64,000 nt of DNA from an uncultured Lachnospiraceae bacterium (GCA_944381635.1 CALWLY010000003.1:62001-126000), one strand, 5' to 3'; counted from the first letter of the stretch, positions 35,800 to 46,274 are shown. A program made the numbers and translations. Notes: generated by a model not told the origin, from the letters alone.

Positions 35800-35876
35800 T
35801 TGATTGCCGTGAAATGCTGCAGTTCTGCGGCATTGCGGCGGTATGTAAAGTGATGTTCATTTTTAAAATTCAGGGG
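35800..35876 (+). repeat. Family D repeat, second copy
   Basis: GCATTGCGGCGG followed by AAAGTG and TTTAAAATT matches the right half of the element at 21670-21765. It lies just after murA in a 393-base gap that also holds the metK promoter and riboswitch. Confidence 0.45.
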
Positions 35877-35933
35877 TGTGGAAAGCCGAGAGGAACGGTC
35901 ACCTTTGTCCGATAAAAAATATGACAAAAGAGG

Positions 35934-35962
35934 TTGACAATAAACACACCCTGTAGTATCTT
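35934..35962 (+). promoter_or_regulatory. metK promoter
   Basis: A perfect TTGACA is followed after 17 bases by TATCTT. Transcription would start about 30 bases before the SAM riboswitch. Confidence 0.7.
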
Positions 35963-36001
35963 TATTTCAGTAACCGATAAGAAAATTCCATATTGTACTT
36001 T

Positions 36002-36161
36002 CTCTTATTCAGAGTGGTGGAGATACATAGGATCAATGAAGCCACGGCAACCCCGGAAACGGAAGGTGCCTCCCTGAGCGAGTAATGCTGCAATGCAGTT
36101 CGAACAATAAGAGGATTTGATTATCATTTATATCGAGTCCGCTTAGAGCGGATTTTTTTTT
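36002..36161 (+). promoter_or_regulatory. SAM-I (S-box) riboswitch with terminator
   Basis: The aptamer spans 36002-36113. Its closing stem is CTCTTATT with AATAAGAG, and the conserved internal segments AGAGTGGTGGAG, GAAGCCACGGCAACC and GGAAGGTGCC are those of the S-box. A terminator (TCCGCT/AGCGGA, 36138-36152) with nine Ts follows. High S-adenosylmethionine should stop transcription before metK. Confidence 0.93.
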
Positions 36162-36183
36162 ACCTTGAAAGGAGAAATCTGTA

Positions 36184-37371
36184 ATGGAAAAACGTTTATT
36201 TACTTCTGAGTCCGTAACAGAAGGACATCCCGACAAAATGTGCGATGCCATTTCTGACGCAATTCTGGACGCCCTGATGGAAAAAGACCCCAACAGCCGT
36301 GTGGCATGTGAGACAGCAAGCTGCACAGGATTCGTACTGGTAACTGGAGAAATCACCACAAACGCATATGTGGACATTCAGAAAATCGTTCGTGACACTG
36401 TAAAGGAAATCGGCTATGACAAGTCAGAGTATGGATTCGACGGAAATACCTGCGCTGTTATGGTAGCTATCGACGAACAGTCTTCTGATATTGCCATGGG
36501 TGTAGACAAGGCTCTGGAAGCAAAAGAAAACAAAATGTCCGATGAGGAGATTGAAGCAATCGGTGCCGGCGATCAGGGTATGATGTTTGGTTATGCTACA
36601 AACGAGACCGATGAATACATGCCTTATCCGATCTCTTTAGCACATAAACTGGCAAGACAGCTGACAAAAGTCCGCAAAGATGGTACACTGCCTTACTTAA
36701 GACCCGACGGAAAGAGCCAGGTATCTGTAGAATACGATGAAAACGGCAAACCGGTGCGTCTGGAAGCAGTTGTTCTCTCCACACAGCACGACGAGGATGT
36801 GACACAGGAACAGATTCACGAAGACATTAAGAAATATGTTTTTGACGAAATCCTTCCTTCCGAACTGGTAGATGAAAATACAAAATTCTTTATCAACCCT
36901 ACAGGACGTTTTGTAATCGGAGGACCTCACGGAGATGCAGGACTGACAGGACGTAAGATTATCGTTGATACTTACGGCGGATATGCTCGTCACGGCGGCG
37001 GAGCTTTCTCCGGAAAAGACTGCACCAAGGTAGACCGTTCCGCAGCTTACGCAGCCCGCTATGTGGCTAAGAATATCGTAGCAGCAGGACTGGCAGATAA
37101 ATGTGAGATTCAGCTCTCCTATGCAATCGGTGTTGCACAGCCTACTTCCGTTATGGTGGATACTTTCGGAACAGGAAAAGTTTCCGATGAAAAACTGGTA
37201 GAGATCATCCGTGAAAACTTTGACCTTCGCCCGGCAGGAATCATCAAAATGCTGGATTTACGCCGTCCGATCTACAAGCAGACAGCAGCATACGGACATT
37301 TCGGACGCAACGATTTAAATCTTCCTTGGGAAGCACTGGATAAAGTGGATGTTTTAAAGAAATATCTGTAA
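36184..37371 (+). CDS. metK: S-adenosylmethionine synthetase
   Basis: Encodes 395 aa after a gaaaggaga site. The enzyme condenses ATP and methionine to SAM. Signatures are [15 protein letters not shown] at the N-terminus, [12 protein letters not shown] and [20 protein letters not shown] with the metal and phosphate ligands. The SAM-I riboswitch in its leader gives feedback control by its own product. Confidence 0.98.
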   Translation: MEKRLFTSESVTEGHPDKMCDAISDAILDALMEKDPNSRVACETASCTGFVLVTGEITTNAYVDIQKIVRDTVKEIGYDKSEYGFDGNTCAVMVAIDEQSSDIAMGVDKALEAKENKMSDEEIEAIGAGDQGMMFGYATNETDEYMPYPISLAHKLARQLTKVRKDGTLPYLRPDGKSQVSVEYDENGKPVRLEAVVLSTQHDEDVTQEQIHEDIKKYVFDEILPSELVDENTKFFINPTGRFVIGGPHGDAGLTGRKIIVDTYGGYARHGGGAFSGKDCTKVDRSAAYAARYVAKNIVAAGLADKCEIQLSYAIGVAQPTSVMVDTFGTGKVSDEKLVEIIRENFDLRPAGIIKMLDLRRPIYKQTAAYGHFGRNDLNLPWEALDKVDVLKKYL

Positions 37372-37481
37372 TTAAAAAAATCTGTGATAAAAAATCTGAA
37401 AATCACAGAAACTGAAAAAGTATCTTTGTACGGGTCCTGTTGTCTGGCACAAGGATACCGGAAATATATTGGAAATAGAAG

Positions 37482-37526
37482 AGGAAATCGGACGCTTTGC
37501 AAGCAGGCGTTCGATTTCCTTTTTTG
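37482..37526 (+). terminator. Rho-independent terminator after metK
   Basis: AGGAAATCGGACGC pairs with GCGTTCGATTTCCT (one mismatch) around an 11-base loop and ends in TTTTTT. The remaining part of the 314-base gap to the next gene has no other clear feature. Confidence 0.88.
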
Positions 37527-37685
37527 TGTTCTGATTGTCCTTTTCACAAATGCAAATACAGCGCAAATTCAAGGATCTTTGGACTGCGGTGTTTTGTGCT
37601 TCCTATTCTTGAGAAAGTGAGGTACAATAAATACAAGCCTGATATAAAAAGTAAAGGGAATCGCGCGGAGAGTTGGGATAAGAAT

Positions 37686-40001
37686 ATGAAAAAACGTCAG
37701 ACCACAGCAGTGGTATTTGTGCTGGCCATATCGCTGGCAGCCGGATGCGGAAGCGTAGGCTCTTACGTGGACGTAGTGAGAAATCAGATGGCGGATGCGG
37801 CGAACGGGGCGAAAAATCTGTTTACAGATCTGTTTGGCGGAAACGAGACGGCTGTGACAGCTGTGACACAGCCGGTTTCGGAAAATGCGGCAGATGACAC
37901 AAAAGAGCAGAAGGAAGAAAACGTAGAAGAAGAAAAAACAGAAAAGACACTGACGGCAAAGATGCTGGAAGCAGTGCCGGAATTATATAGGGAGAGTCTG
38001 CTTGGAAATAGGCAGCTAAGCCAGAAACAGGAAGAACTGCTTCAAAAGATTTTAGAGCAGAGAGACTACGGGGCAGATACGGTTTGTCTCTTTTTCGAAG
38101 ATTCCTATGAAAGCGGAGGAGAACAGTTTTTTGTGCTGCTTGGCAGAGCTCACCAGGAGGCAGGAGCGGATGCAGAAGTGCTGGGAGATCTTTGGTTTTC
38201 AGATGGAAATGATGTTATCCTGGCAGCAGAAAATCTGAAGCAAGTCAGCACGGAAACTTTTACAAATGGAGATTATACCTATCTGCTTTTGACGGAAGAG
38301 GAAGACAAAAATCACATTTATGGTGTGAAAGACGGCCGCTTTTGTGAATATTTGTCTGCTTTTGACAGAAAAGATGTGGAAAAAGACAGGATTACAGCCT
38401 ATGGCACTCCGGGTCTGTACTATTATCAGCCTTTTACCGGAGAAGAAAAAAAGGATACTTCCGCGACAGTTCCTTATTTTTATCAGTTATCTTTGGATGG
38501 GGGCATTGAAACAAGCGATGGCGGACAGATTTCTCTGGAAGAATTTTTAAAGCTTGACGGTGCGGAGGAAATTCTGACCCAATACTATCCCGGCTGGGAA
38601 GAGGCAGCGCCGGGCGGGCTGGAGCTGACAGTGCTAAGCCTGGGAGAGAATCGGTATGCCATCAACGGGGCAGAATATAAAGATGCGGGCGTTTCCTATT
38701 CTTATGTGCTTTTGGAAAAAGCAGCAGAAAGCACTTCGGACAGCCAAACAGAAGCAGCTCTGGCGGATTCGGAGAATGGAGCAGAAAAGGAAACGGAACA
38801 ATCCGGAAGCAAGGCGGAAACAAAGGATGCGGTTTCAGCAAATATTTCGGAAAGTAATGTTGCGGTCTCAGACAATAAAACAGAGAGCGTGCGCGTAGTT
38901 TCGGGAAACGAAGTTTCCGGCAATGAAACAGAGAGCGGCGTTTCGGATAACAGAACAGGGGAAAGAGAGGTTTCCGGAAACACAGCAGATGATACAGCAG
39001 AAATTTCCGGCAATGATATGGAAGCGCAAAATCAGATTTCCGGAAACAAGGGAATGGATTCCCCTGCAGTTTCGGATGCAGAGGAACAGGAAGAAAAACA
39101 GCAGGGAGATTATCGTGAAGCAGAAGGCTTCCGGGTACTCAGCGCCGGCCAGGGACAATATCTGGAAGACTATGGAAAGACAGTGGAAAAGCTGCCTGTA
39201 CAATATCAGGATTTACAGATTAAAAATCGGGAAAATATGCTTACCGTCCGTGAGCGGGAAGCTCTTCTTGCAATCCTTGAGACAGAAGACTACCCGGAGG
39301 AAGCAATCTGTCAGCTTTGGCAGGCGGATTATGACCGGGACGGAACGAGAGAAACTTTTGTGGCGCTGGGAGAATATGACAGCAAACTGGGAAAACCTTT
39401 GTGCGATATCTGGTTTGTGAAGGAAGATAGTGCAGAAAAGCTGATGAAAAGACAGCCGTTCCTTTCTGCGGCAATGTTGGAAAACCAGTATGGACGGGCC
39501 TTGAACATTCAGCTTTTGACAGAGGAAGGAAAAACTTTTTCCATGTACGGAGTGCAGGACGGAAAGGCTGTAGCTTATGTGACTTCGGCTTCCCGCATTC
39601 AGGTGGAAGAAAATGAGGATGTGACAGTCTGGAAAAAGCCAGACCGGTCCACAGGGGAAGAAGAGAACGGAAGCACGACAGAAGCCACGGTAAAACCGTA
39701 TTATTACCATTTTACCCAAAGCGGCCTGGAGGAATATGCGGCGGAGGAGATGGCGGAAGCCGCCTTTTTATCCTATCGGAACGGGAAGTTGATTTTGGAA
39801 GGCATTAAGGATAGATATGCTCCTGTGCAGCTGCAGTATCTGCAGAGAGAGAATGGCATGCTCCATGTCAATATCACGGTCCGTGATGTGGAAAAGGAAA
39901 CATTGTTCTTTGAGACATACCTGATCAGAGACGGGTATCTTGTTCCCGTAGAAAACGGACAGGGACATTATGAAATCACTCCGGTTCGGGAGGAAGAATA
40001 A
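37686..40001 (+). CDS. Large lipoprotein with duplicated domain
   Basis: The frame opens at 37497 within the metK terminator, but the ATG at 37686 starts a lipoprotein signal (AISLAAG before Cys), so the product is 771 aa. Two related domains are visible, about residues 100-340 and 490-760: each has a LTAKMLEAVPELYR / EKLPVQYQDLQIK type start, a CxLxxxDYxxxG segment and a Tyr-Tyr-x-Tyr/His-Phe strand. Between them lies a low-complexity linker of about 100 residues with many Val/Ile-Ser-Gly/Asp-Asn units. No enzyme motif was recognised. It precedes dnaE and may be a surface-exposed binding protein. Confidence 0.7.
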   Translation: MKKRQTTAVVFVLAISLAAGCGSVGSYVDVVRNQMADAANGAKNLFTDLFGGNETAVTAVTQPVSENAADDTKEQKEENVEEEKTEKTLTAKMLEAVPELYRESLLGNRQLSQKQEELLQKILEQRDYGADTVCLFFEDSYESGGEQFFVLLGRAHQEAGADAEVLGDLWFSDGNDVILAAENLKQVSTETFTNGDYTYLLLTEEEDKNHIYGVKDGRFCEYLSAFDRKDVEKDRITAYGTPGLYYYQPFTGEEKKDTSATVPYFYQLSLDGGIETSDGGQISLEEFLKLDGAEEILTQYYPGWEEAAPGGLELTVLSLGENRYAINGAEYKDAGVSYSYVLLEKAAESTSDSQTEAALADSENGAEKETEQSGSKAETKDAVSANISESNVAVSDNKTESVRVVSGNEVSGNETESGVSDNRTGEREVSGNTADDTAEISGNDMEAQNQISGNKGMDSPAVSDAEEQEEKQQGDYREAEGFRVLSAGQGQYLEDYGKTVEKLPVQYQDLQIKNRENMLTVREREALLAILETEDYPEEAICQLWQADYDRDGTRETFVALGEYDSKLGKPLCDIWFVKEDSAEKLMKRQPFLSAAMLENQYGRALNIQLLTEEGKTFSMYGVQDGKAVAYVTSASRIQVEENEDVTVWKKPDRSTGEEENGSTTEATVKPYYYHFTQSGLEEYAAEEMAEAAFLSYRNGKLILEGIKDRYAPVQLQYLQRENGMLHVNITVRDVEKETLFFETYLIRDGYLVPVENGQGHYEITPVREEE

Positions 40002-40046
40002 AAGATACGCAGGAAATAAAAATACGAAGGAGGCATGAGAAAATTT

Positions 40047-43000
40047 ATGGCATTTGCCCATTTGCACGTGCATACAGAATACAGTCTGTTGGACGGTTCC
40101 AATAAAATAAAAGAATATGTGAAAAGAGTGAAAGAGCTGGGGATGAACGCGGCGGCGATCACAGACCATGGGGTTATGTACGGCGTGATTGATTTTTACC
40201 GTGAGGCCAGAGACGCCGGCATCAATCCGATCATCGGCTGTGAAGTTTACGTTGCGCCCAATTCCCGTTTTGATAAAGAAATGACCGGCGGGGAGGACCG
40301 GTATTATCACCTGGTGCTTCTTGCGGAAAATAACACCGGTTACGCAAACCTGATGAAGATTGTCAGCAAAGGGTTTACGGAAGGTTATTATTATAAGCCC
40401 AGGGTGGATATGGAAGTGCTGCGGGAGTACCATGAGGGAATCATTGCCCTGTCCGCCTGTCTCGCCGGTGAAGTGGCCCGCTATATTCAAAAAGGGCTCA
40501 TTGACGAGGCAAAAAAAAGTGCGCTGAAGTATCAGGAATGTTTCGGAAAAGGAAATTATTTTCTGGAGCTTCAGGACCATGGACTTCCTTTGCAGCATAC
40601 GGTGAATACCGCGCTTTTGCAGATCAGTAAAGAGCTGGACATTCCGCTGGTTGCCACCAACGACTGCCATTACACCTACCGGGAAGACGAAAAGCCCCAT
40701 GATATTCTTCTCTGCATTCAGACGGGAAAGCGTTTGAGCGATGAGGACAGAATGCGCTATGAAGGCGGACAGTATTATGTAAAGAGTGAAGAGGAAATGA
40801 AAGGTCTGTTTCCCTATGCGTGGGAAGCGGTGGAAAATACCCAGCGCATAGCGGACAGATGTCATGTGGAAATTGAATTCGGTCATACGAAGCTGCCTCA
40901 TTTTGAAGTGCCCGAAGGCTATGACTCCTGGTCTTATCTGAATAAGCTTTGTCAGGACGGCCTTGCCGAGCATTACAGCAAAGAAGAGGCGGAAAGCCTG
41001 CAGGAGAGACTGGAATACGAACTTGGGGTCATAAGGAAAATGGGCTATGTGGACTATTTCCTGATCGTATGGGATTTCATCAACTATGCCAAAAATCACG
41101 ATATCATGGTAGGACCCGGGCGAGGCTCTGCTGCGGGAAGTCTGGTTTCCTACTGTCTTAAGATTACCAACATAGATCCGATAAAGTATAACCTGCTGTT
41201 TGAGCGTTTCCTCAATCCTGAGCGTGTTTCCATGCCGGATATTGATATCGACTTCTGCTTTGAGAGAAGACAGGAGGTCATCGACTATGTGGCAGAAAAA
41301 TATGGGCACGAAAAAGTTGTTCAGATCGTTACGTTCGGTACTATGGCTGCCAAAGGCGTTATCCGTGATGTGGGAAGGGTCATGGACCTTCCTTACAGTT
41401 ATGTGGATTCCATTGCCAAGATGATTCCAAACGAACTGAATATTACCATTGATAAAGCGCTGAAAATGAATCCGGAGCTGCGGAAAGCTTATGAGAGTGA
41501 TGAGCAGGTAAAAAATCTGATTGACATGAGCAAACGTCTGGAAGGACTGCCGAGGCATACGTCCATGCATGCGGCCGGCGTTGTGATCTGTCCTGAGGCG
41601 GCGGACGAATTCGTGCCTCTTTCCAGAGGTTCGGACGGTTCCATCGTCACCCAGTTTACCATGACGACACTGGAAGAACTGGGCCTTCTGAAAATGGATT
41701 TCCTGGGTCTTAGAACTTTGACGGTAATTCAGAATGCGGTAAAGCTGGTGGAGAAAAGCACCGGGATTCATCTGGATATAGATCATATTGATTTTGACGA
41801 TAAGGATGTTTTGGCATCTCTTGGAACCGGAAAAACGGACGGCGTATTTCAGCTGGAAAGCGGCGGCATGAAAAATTTCATGAAGGAGTTAAAGCCTCAG
41901 AATCTGGAAGATATCATAGCCGGAATCTCACTTTACCGGCCGGGACCGATGGATTTCATTCCCAAATACATCAAGGGCAAGAACAATCACGGCGCCATTA
42001 CCTATTCCTGTCCTCAGTTAGAGCCCATACTTTCTTCTACCTACGGCTGTATTGTGTACCAGGAGCAGGTTATGCAGATCGTGCGGGACCTGGGCGGTTA
42101 CACCATGGGAAGAAGTGACCTGGTGCGCCGTGCCATGAGTAAGAAAAAGCAGTCTGTCATGGAGAAAGAGCGACACAACTTTGTTTATGGAAATCCGGAG
42201 GAAGGAGTTCCGGGGTGTGTGGCAAACGGAATCCCGGAAGAAGTTGCCGATCAGATTTACGGAGATATGATGGATTTCGCGAAGTATGCGTTCAATAAAT
42301 CCCATGCGGCATGCTATGCGGTGGTTGCCTACCAGACAGCCTATCTGAAATATTATTATCCGGTGGAATTTATGGCCGCGCTTATGACGTCGGTCATCGA
42401 CAATCCGGGAAAAGTGGCGGAATACATTCTGACCTGCCGTTCCATGGGAATCTCCATTTTGCCCCCGGATGTGAACGAGGGGGAACTTGGATTTTCTGTT
42501 TCCGGAAAAAGCATCCGTTATGCCCTTACAGCGATCAAAGGCGTGGGAAGACCGGTCATTGAAGCCTTGACGGCAGAGAGAAAAGCCAGAGGACCGTTCC
42601 GGGATTTTCCTGATTTTATCACCCGTATGTCTGATACGGAATTAAATAAAAGAAACGTGGAAAACTTTATAAAAGCCGGAGCTTTCGACAGTCTGGGAGG
42701 TACCAGAAAGCAGTATATGAGCGTTTATGTGCAGCTGATGGATCAACAGCAGCATAACCGCAAAAATAACCTGGCGGGACAGATGTCATTGTTTGATCTG
42801 GTTTCGGAGGAAGAAAAAGCGGAGTATGAGATTCGTCTGCCCGATGTGGGGGAATATTCCAAGGAACTTCTGCTTGGCTTTGAAAAAGAGGTGCTTGGCA
42901 TCTACATCAGCGGTCATCCGTTGGAGGAGTATGAGCAGCTGTGGAAAAAGCACATTACGAATACAACCGCAGATTTCATGCTGGATGAGGAGACCGGAGA

Positions 43001-43499
43001 GACGGTTGTCAAGGACGGCGTCAAAGTCACCATCGGAGGAATGATTTCCGAAAGGAAGATTAAGTACACCAAAAAAGACCAGGTTATGGCCTTTTTGCAG
43101 GTGGAAGATCTGGTGGGCTCTGTGGAAGTCATTGTCTTTCCCAAAACCTACGAGCCAAACAGCATGAAGCTGATGGAAGAGGAAAAGGTATTTTTGACCG
43201 GAAGGGTTTCCCTGGAGGAAGAGCGGGATGGAAAACTGATCTGTGAGTCTGTCCGTACTTTTGACGAAGTTCCGAGAAAACTCTGGGTTAAATTTCCCGA
43301 TATGACCTCTTACATGGAGGCCGAGCAGAAACTGCTTCAGGCAATCCGGGAATCCGACGGCAGCGACGGAGTAGTCATATATATTGAAAATCCCCGATCT
43401 ATGAAAAACCTGCCTCCGAATCTGAATGTGAAGGCGGACAGAGAGCTTGTGACAAGGCTTACAGAGCTGTTCGGGGAGGAAAATATAAAGGTTGTCTGA
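40047..43499 (+). CDS. dnaE: DNA polymerase III alpha subunit
   Basis: AAGGAGG at 40027-40033 is too close to the ATG at 40035, so I choose 40047, giving MAFAHLHVHTEYSLLDGSNK, the standard DnaE N-terminus (1150 aa). The PHP domain comes first, then the polymerase core with GPGRGSAAGSLVSYC and the catalytic PDIDIDFCFERR triad. The C-terminal part has the helix-hairpin-helix and an OB-fold (ISGHPLEEYEQLW onward). It is the DnaE1-type replicative enzyme; it partners with PolC and the clamp. Confidence 0.97.
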   Translation: MAFAHLHVHTEYSLLDGSNKIKEYVKRVKELGMNAAAITDHGVMYGVIDFYREARDAGINPIIGCEVYVAPNSRFDKEMTGGEDRYYHLVLLAENNTGYANLMKIVSKGFTEGYYYKPRVDMEVLREYHEGIIALSACLAGEVARYIQKGLIDEAKKSALKYQECFGKGNYFLELQDHGLPLQHTVNTALLQISKELDIPLVATNDCHYTYREDEKPHDILLCIQTGKRLSDEDRMRYEGGQYYVKSEEEMKGLFPYAWEAVENTQRIADRCHVEIEFGHTKLPHFEVPEGYDSWSYLNKLCQDGLAEHYSKEEAESLQERLEYELGVIRKMGYVDYFLIVWDFINYAKNHDIMVGPGRGSAAGSLVSYCLKITNIDPIKYNLLFERFLNPERVSMPDIDIDFCFERRQEVIDYVAEKYGHEKVVQIVTFGTMAAKGVIRDVGRVMDLPYSYVDSIAKMIPNELNITIDKALKMNPELRKAYESDEQVKNLIDMSKRLEGLPRHTSMHAAGVVICPEAADEFVPLSRGSDGSIVTQFTMTTLEELGLLKMDFLGLRTLTVIQNAVKLVEKSTGIHLDIDHIDFDDKDVLASLGTGKTDGVFQLESGGMKNFMKELKPQNLEDIIAGISLYRPGPMDFIPKYIKGKNNHGAITYSCPQLEPILSSTYGCIVYQEQVMQIVRDLGGYTMGRSDLVRRAMSKKKQSVMEKERHNFVYGNPEEGVPGCVANGIPEEVADQIYGDMMDFAKYAFNKSHAACYAVVAYQTAYLKYYYPVEFMAALMTSVIDNPGKVAEYILTCRSMGISILPPDVNEGELGFSVSGKSIRYALTAIKGVGRPVIEALTAERKARGPFRDFPDFITRMSDTELNKRNVENFIKAGAFDSLGGTRKQYMSVYVQLMDQQQHNRKNNLAGQMSLFDLVSEEEKAEYEIRLPDVGEYSKELLLGFEKEVLGIYISGHPLEEYEQLWKKHITNTTADFMLDEETGETVVKDGVKVTIGGMISERKIKYTKKDQVMAFLQVEDLVGSVEVIVFPKTYEPNSMKLMEEEKVFLTGRVSLEEERDGKLICESVRTFDEVPRKLWVKFPDMTSYMEAEQKLLQAIRESDGSDGVVIYIENPRSMKNLPPNLNVKADRELVTRLTELFGEENIKVV

Positions 43500-43550
43500 G
43501 CCCTTATATGGGGAAGCGGTCATGAAAATAAGAGGTTTAGGCGAAAAAGA

Positions 43551-43579
43551 TTGAAAAAGCTTTCAAAATAGATTAGAAT
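43551..43579 (+). promoter_or_regulatory. Promoter of pfkA
   Basis: TTGAAA and TAGAAT with 17-base spacing in the 137-base dnaE-pfkA gap. Confidence 0.55.
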
Positions 43580-43606
43580 AGTAACCAGATTAAGTTCTGC
43601 ATCAGC

Positions 43607-43636
43607 CCGCAGTGTGCGGTGAATGGAGGAGAGTTT
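43607..43636 (+). promoter_or_regulatory. Hairpin plus ribosome-site leader of pfkA
   Basis: CCGCA (43607-43611) and TGCGG (43615-43619) form a hairpin with loop GTG, followed by TGAATGGAGGAGAGTTT and the start codon. Confidence 0.55.
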
Positions 43637-44611
43637 ATGGCGAATAAGATTAACACAATCGGCATCCTTACAAGCGGCGGCGATGCGCCGGGTATGAATG
43701 CAGCAATTCGTGCGGTTGTAAGAAAAGCCATCAGTAACGGCGTTAAAGTAAAAGGAATCAAAAAAGGATATCAGGGTCTTCTGAATGAAGAAATCGTTGA
43801 TATGGATGCGCGAAGCGTATCTGATACGATTCAGCGCGGCGGTACGATTCTTGGTACTGCAAGATGTATGGAGTTCAAGACAGAGGCAGGGCAGCAAAAG
43901 GGAGCGGATATCTGCCATAAACACGGAATTGAAGGGCTGGTAGTAATCGGAGGCGACGGCTCCTACCGGGGAGCGCAGGCTCTTTCCAGACACGGCATCA
44001 ACACCATCGGTATTCCGGGAACCATCGACCTGGACATTGCATGCACCGATTACACCATTGGATTTGACACCGCGGTAAATACAGCTATGCAGGCAATCGA
44101 TAAAGTCCGTGATACTTCCTCTTCCCATGAAAGATGCAGTATTATCGAAGTTATGGGAAGAAATGCCGGATATATTGCACTCTGGTGCGGTGTTGCAAAT
44201 GGCGCGGAAGATATTCTTCTTCCGGAAAAATATGACTATAACGAGCAGGAGATTATCAATAACATTATCCGCAACCGTAAAAAAGGAAAAACCCATCACC
44301 TGATCATCAACGCGGAAGGAATCGGTCACTCCACTTCCATGGCCAGAAGAATCGAGGCTGCAACGGGCATTGAGACCAGAGCAACGATTTTAGGTTACAT
44401 GCAGCGCGGCGGCAGTCCCACATGTAAAGACCGTTATTATGCTTCCATTATGGGCGCTTATGCGGCAGATATCCTTTGCGCGGGAAGCACGAACCGTGTG
44501 GTTGGATATCGCCACGGTGAATTTGTAGACTTTGATATCGAGGATGCGCTTGCTATGCAGAAAGAGATTCCGGAATATGAATTCCAGATCAGCAAGCTGT
44601 TATCACTGTAA
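43637..44611 (+). CDS. pfkA: 6-phosphofructokinase
   Basis: The ATG at 43637 follows aatggaggagag and gives 324 aa. It phosphorylates fructose 6-phosphate in glycolysis. The ATP site is seen in GILTSGGDAPGMNAAIRAV and VVIGGDGSYRGA; the catalytic Asp pair lies in PGTIDLDIACTDYTIGFDTA, where Leu replaces the usual Asn between the two Asps. GRNAGYIAL and AEGIGHS complete the substrate site. It is transcribed alone from its own promoter. Confidence 0.95.
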   Translation: MANKINTIGILTSGGDAPGMNAAIRAVVRKAISNGVKVKGIKKGYQGLLNEEIVDMDARSVSDTIQRGGTILGTARCMEFKTEAGQQKGADICHKHGIEGLVVIGGDGSYRGAQALSRHGINTIGIPGTIDLDIACTDYTIGFDTAVNTAMQAIDKVRDTSSSHERCSIIEVMGRNAGYIALWCGVANGAEDILLPEKYDYNEQEIINNIIRNRKKGKTHHLIINAEGIGHSTSMARRIEAATGIETRATILGYMQRGGSPTCKDRYYASIMGAYAADILCAGSTNRVVGYRHGEFVDFDIEDALAMQKEIPEYEFQISKLLSL

Positions 44612-44717
44612 AGATGCAGACGGACAGCTCTGCAAAGAAAGAAGCTGTCACAGACAGGGAAAAAAATAGAAAAGAGTGTCTTGAAATCCGGTACGGTTTC
44701 GGGGAAAGTTTTGTGAT

Positions 44718-44767
44718 TTAGTAAGAGGGTATTCTGCGGCATATTGCCGGGAACACCCTCTTGCGTA
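44718..44767 (+). terminator. Hairpin in the pfkA-trkH gap
   Basis: AAGAGGGT and ACCCTCTT flank a TTC/GGAA and a looped segment. A TATAAT box at 44805-44810 just before the trkH gene may be its -10. No other feature is visible in this 227-base gap. Confidence 0.5.
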
Positions 44768-44838
44768 TAAAAAGAGAAAATTTATCTGTTTTATCAGGTA
44801 AAAATATAATATAGAAAAGGGAGCTTATGTGAAAAGAA

Positions 44839-46182
44839 ATGAATAAAAAAGAAAAACACCAGATGCCCTACACCAGGATGCTGGCGATCGGGTTTGCAGC
44901 GATCATTCTATCCGGAAGTCTGCTGCTGATGACGCCGCTGGCCAGCAGAGAAGGAGTATGGACTCCTTTCGTGGATGCACTGTTTACAGCGACGTCTGCC
45001 ACCTGTGTGACAGGGCTTGTAGCGGTGGACACTTATCAGCACTGGAATCTTTTCGGACAGCTGATCATCCTGCTGCTGATCCAGATAGGGGGTCTGGGGT
45101 TTATTACCATCGGAGCCTACATAGCGGTACTGCTGCGAAAGAAAATCGGCTTAAAAAGTCGTACGGCCATCCATGAAAGTATCAGCACTCTGGAAATCGC
45201 AGGAGTAGTCAGGCTGGTAAAGAAGATTATACGAGGCACGTTTATTTTCGAAATGACGGGAGCCGTGCTTCTTTCCATCCGTTTTATCCCCCAGTTTGGA
45301 TGGGAGCGAGGAATTTACTTCGGAATTTTCCATGCGGTATCTGCGTTCTGCAACGCGGGATTCGATTTGATGGGTATCAATGAAGAGTACAGTTCTTTAG
45401 TTGCCTACGAGGGAGACGCTCTCGTGACTCTTACCATTATGTCGCTGATCGTGATAGGCGGTCTTGGCTTTCTGGTATGGGACGACTGTGCGAAAAACAA
45501 GTTTCATTTCCGAAAATATATGCTGCATTCCAAAGTCGTTATCAGCGCTACCCTGCTGTTGATCTTCGGCGGCGCCCTGCTGTTTTTAATTCTGGAAAAC
45601 GATGGAGTTTTTGCGGGCATGAGCATAAAGGAAAAAGTACTGGGCGCCCTGTTCTGTTCGGTAACGCCCAGAACAGCGGGATTTAATACCACAGATGTGG
45701 CAGCGCTGAGCAATTCCGGCAAACTGCTCACCATGCTTCTTATGTTTATTGGAGGAAGTCCGGGCTCCACAGCAGGCGGTATCAAGGTAACCGCCGCAGC
45801 TGTTATGTTTTTTACGGCAGTCACGATGATACGAAGCAAGAACAGCATTGAGATTTTTGGCAGAAGGCTGGAAGAAGATGCGGTCCGCAGAGCGGCTACG
45901 ATCATGATGTGCAACCTGGGATTGATATTTATGGCTTCTATGATAATTATGGCGATACAGCCGCTGGACGCCATGGATGTTTTCATGGAAACCTTCTCTG
46001 CTATGGGAACGGTTGGAATGTCCACCGGTGTGACAAGAGAATTGCTTCCGGTATCCAAGGTGATTCTGATCCTTCTTATGTATACAGGCAGGTTGGGAAG
46101 CCTTACCTTTGCCCTGGTTTTTGCGCGGCGCAAGATTGTACCTCCTGTGCAGCAGCCGGTGGAAAAAATTGTAGTTGGATAA
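44839..46182 (+). CDS. trkH: Potassium uptake protein, TrkH/KtrB type
   Basis: Encodes 447 aa with about eight to ten membrane segments in four pore repeats. Filter-like segments are visible as TATSATCVTGLVAVD, VSAFCNAGFDLMG, CSVTPRTAGFNTTD and FSAMGTVGMSTGVT, each with the central Gly of the KtrB/TrkH selectivity filter. It forms the channel of a K+ uptake system with the TrkA-like regulator encoded next. Translation start has only a weak aaaagaa site. Confidence 0.95.
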   Translation: MNKKEKHQMPYTRMLAIGFAAIILSGSLLLMTPLASREGVWTPFVDALFTATSATCVTGLVAVDTYQHWNLFGQLIILLLIQIGGLGFITIGAYIAVLLRKKIGLKSRTAIHESISTLEIAGVVRLVKKIIRGTFIFEMTGAVLLSIRFIPQFGWERGIYFGIFHAVSAFCNAGFDLMGINEEYSSLVAYEGDALVTLTIMSLIVIGGLGFLVWDDCAKNKFHFRKYMLHSKVVISATLLLIFGGALLFLILENDGVFAGMSIKEKVLGALFCSVTPRTAGFNTTDVAALSNSGKLLTMLLMFIGGSPGSTAGGIKVTAAAVMFFTAVTMIRSKNSIEIFGRRLEEDAVRRAATIMMCNLGLIFMASMIIMAIQPLDAMDVFMETFSAMGTVGMSTGVTRELLPVSKVILILLMYTGRLGSLTFALVFARRKIVPPVQQPVEKIVVG

Positions 46183-46244
46183 AAGTTACAGTATTTAATG
46201 GAAGAAGTATTTTTTGCTTCCAATAGTAAAAGGATAGAAAACAA

Positions 46245-46274
46245 GCCGTTTAGAGCGGCAGAATGAGAGGAAAT
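46245..46274 (+). promoter_or_regulatory. Hairpin plus ribosome-site leader of trkA
   Basis: GCCGT and GCGGC (loop TTAGA) form a hairpin directly before AGAATGAGAGGAAAT and the start codon at 46275. It lies in the trkH-trkA spacer and so is part of an operon transcript. Confidence 0.55.

Noticed and set aside
39768-41786. 672-codon minus-strand frame
   Set aside because: Lies opposite dnaE and the end of the lipoprotein gene; composition and His/Phe richness are those of a shadow frame.
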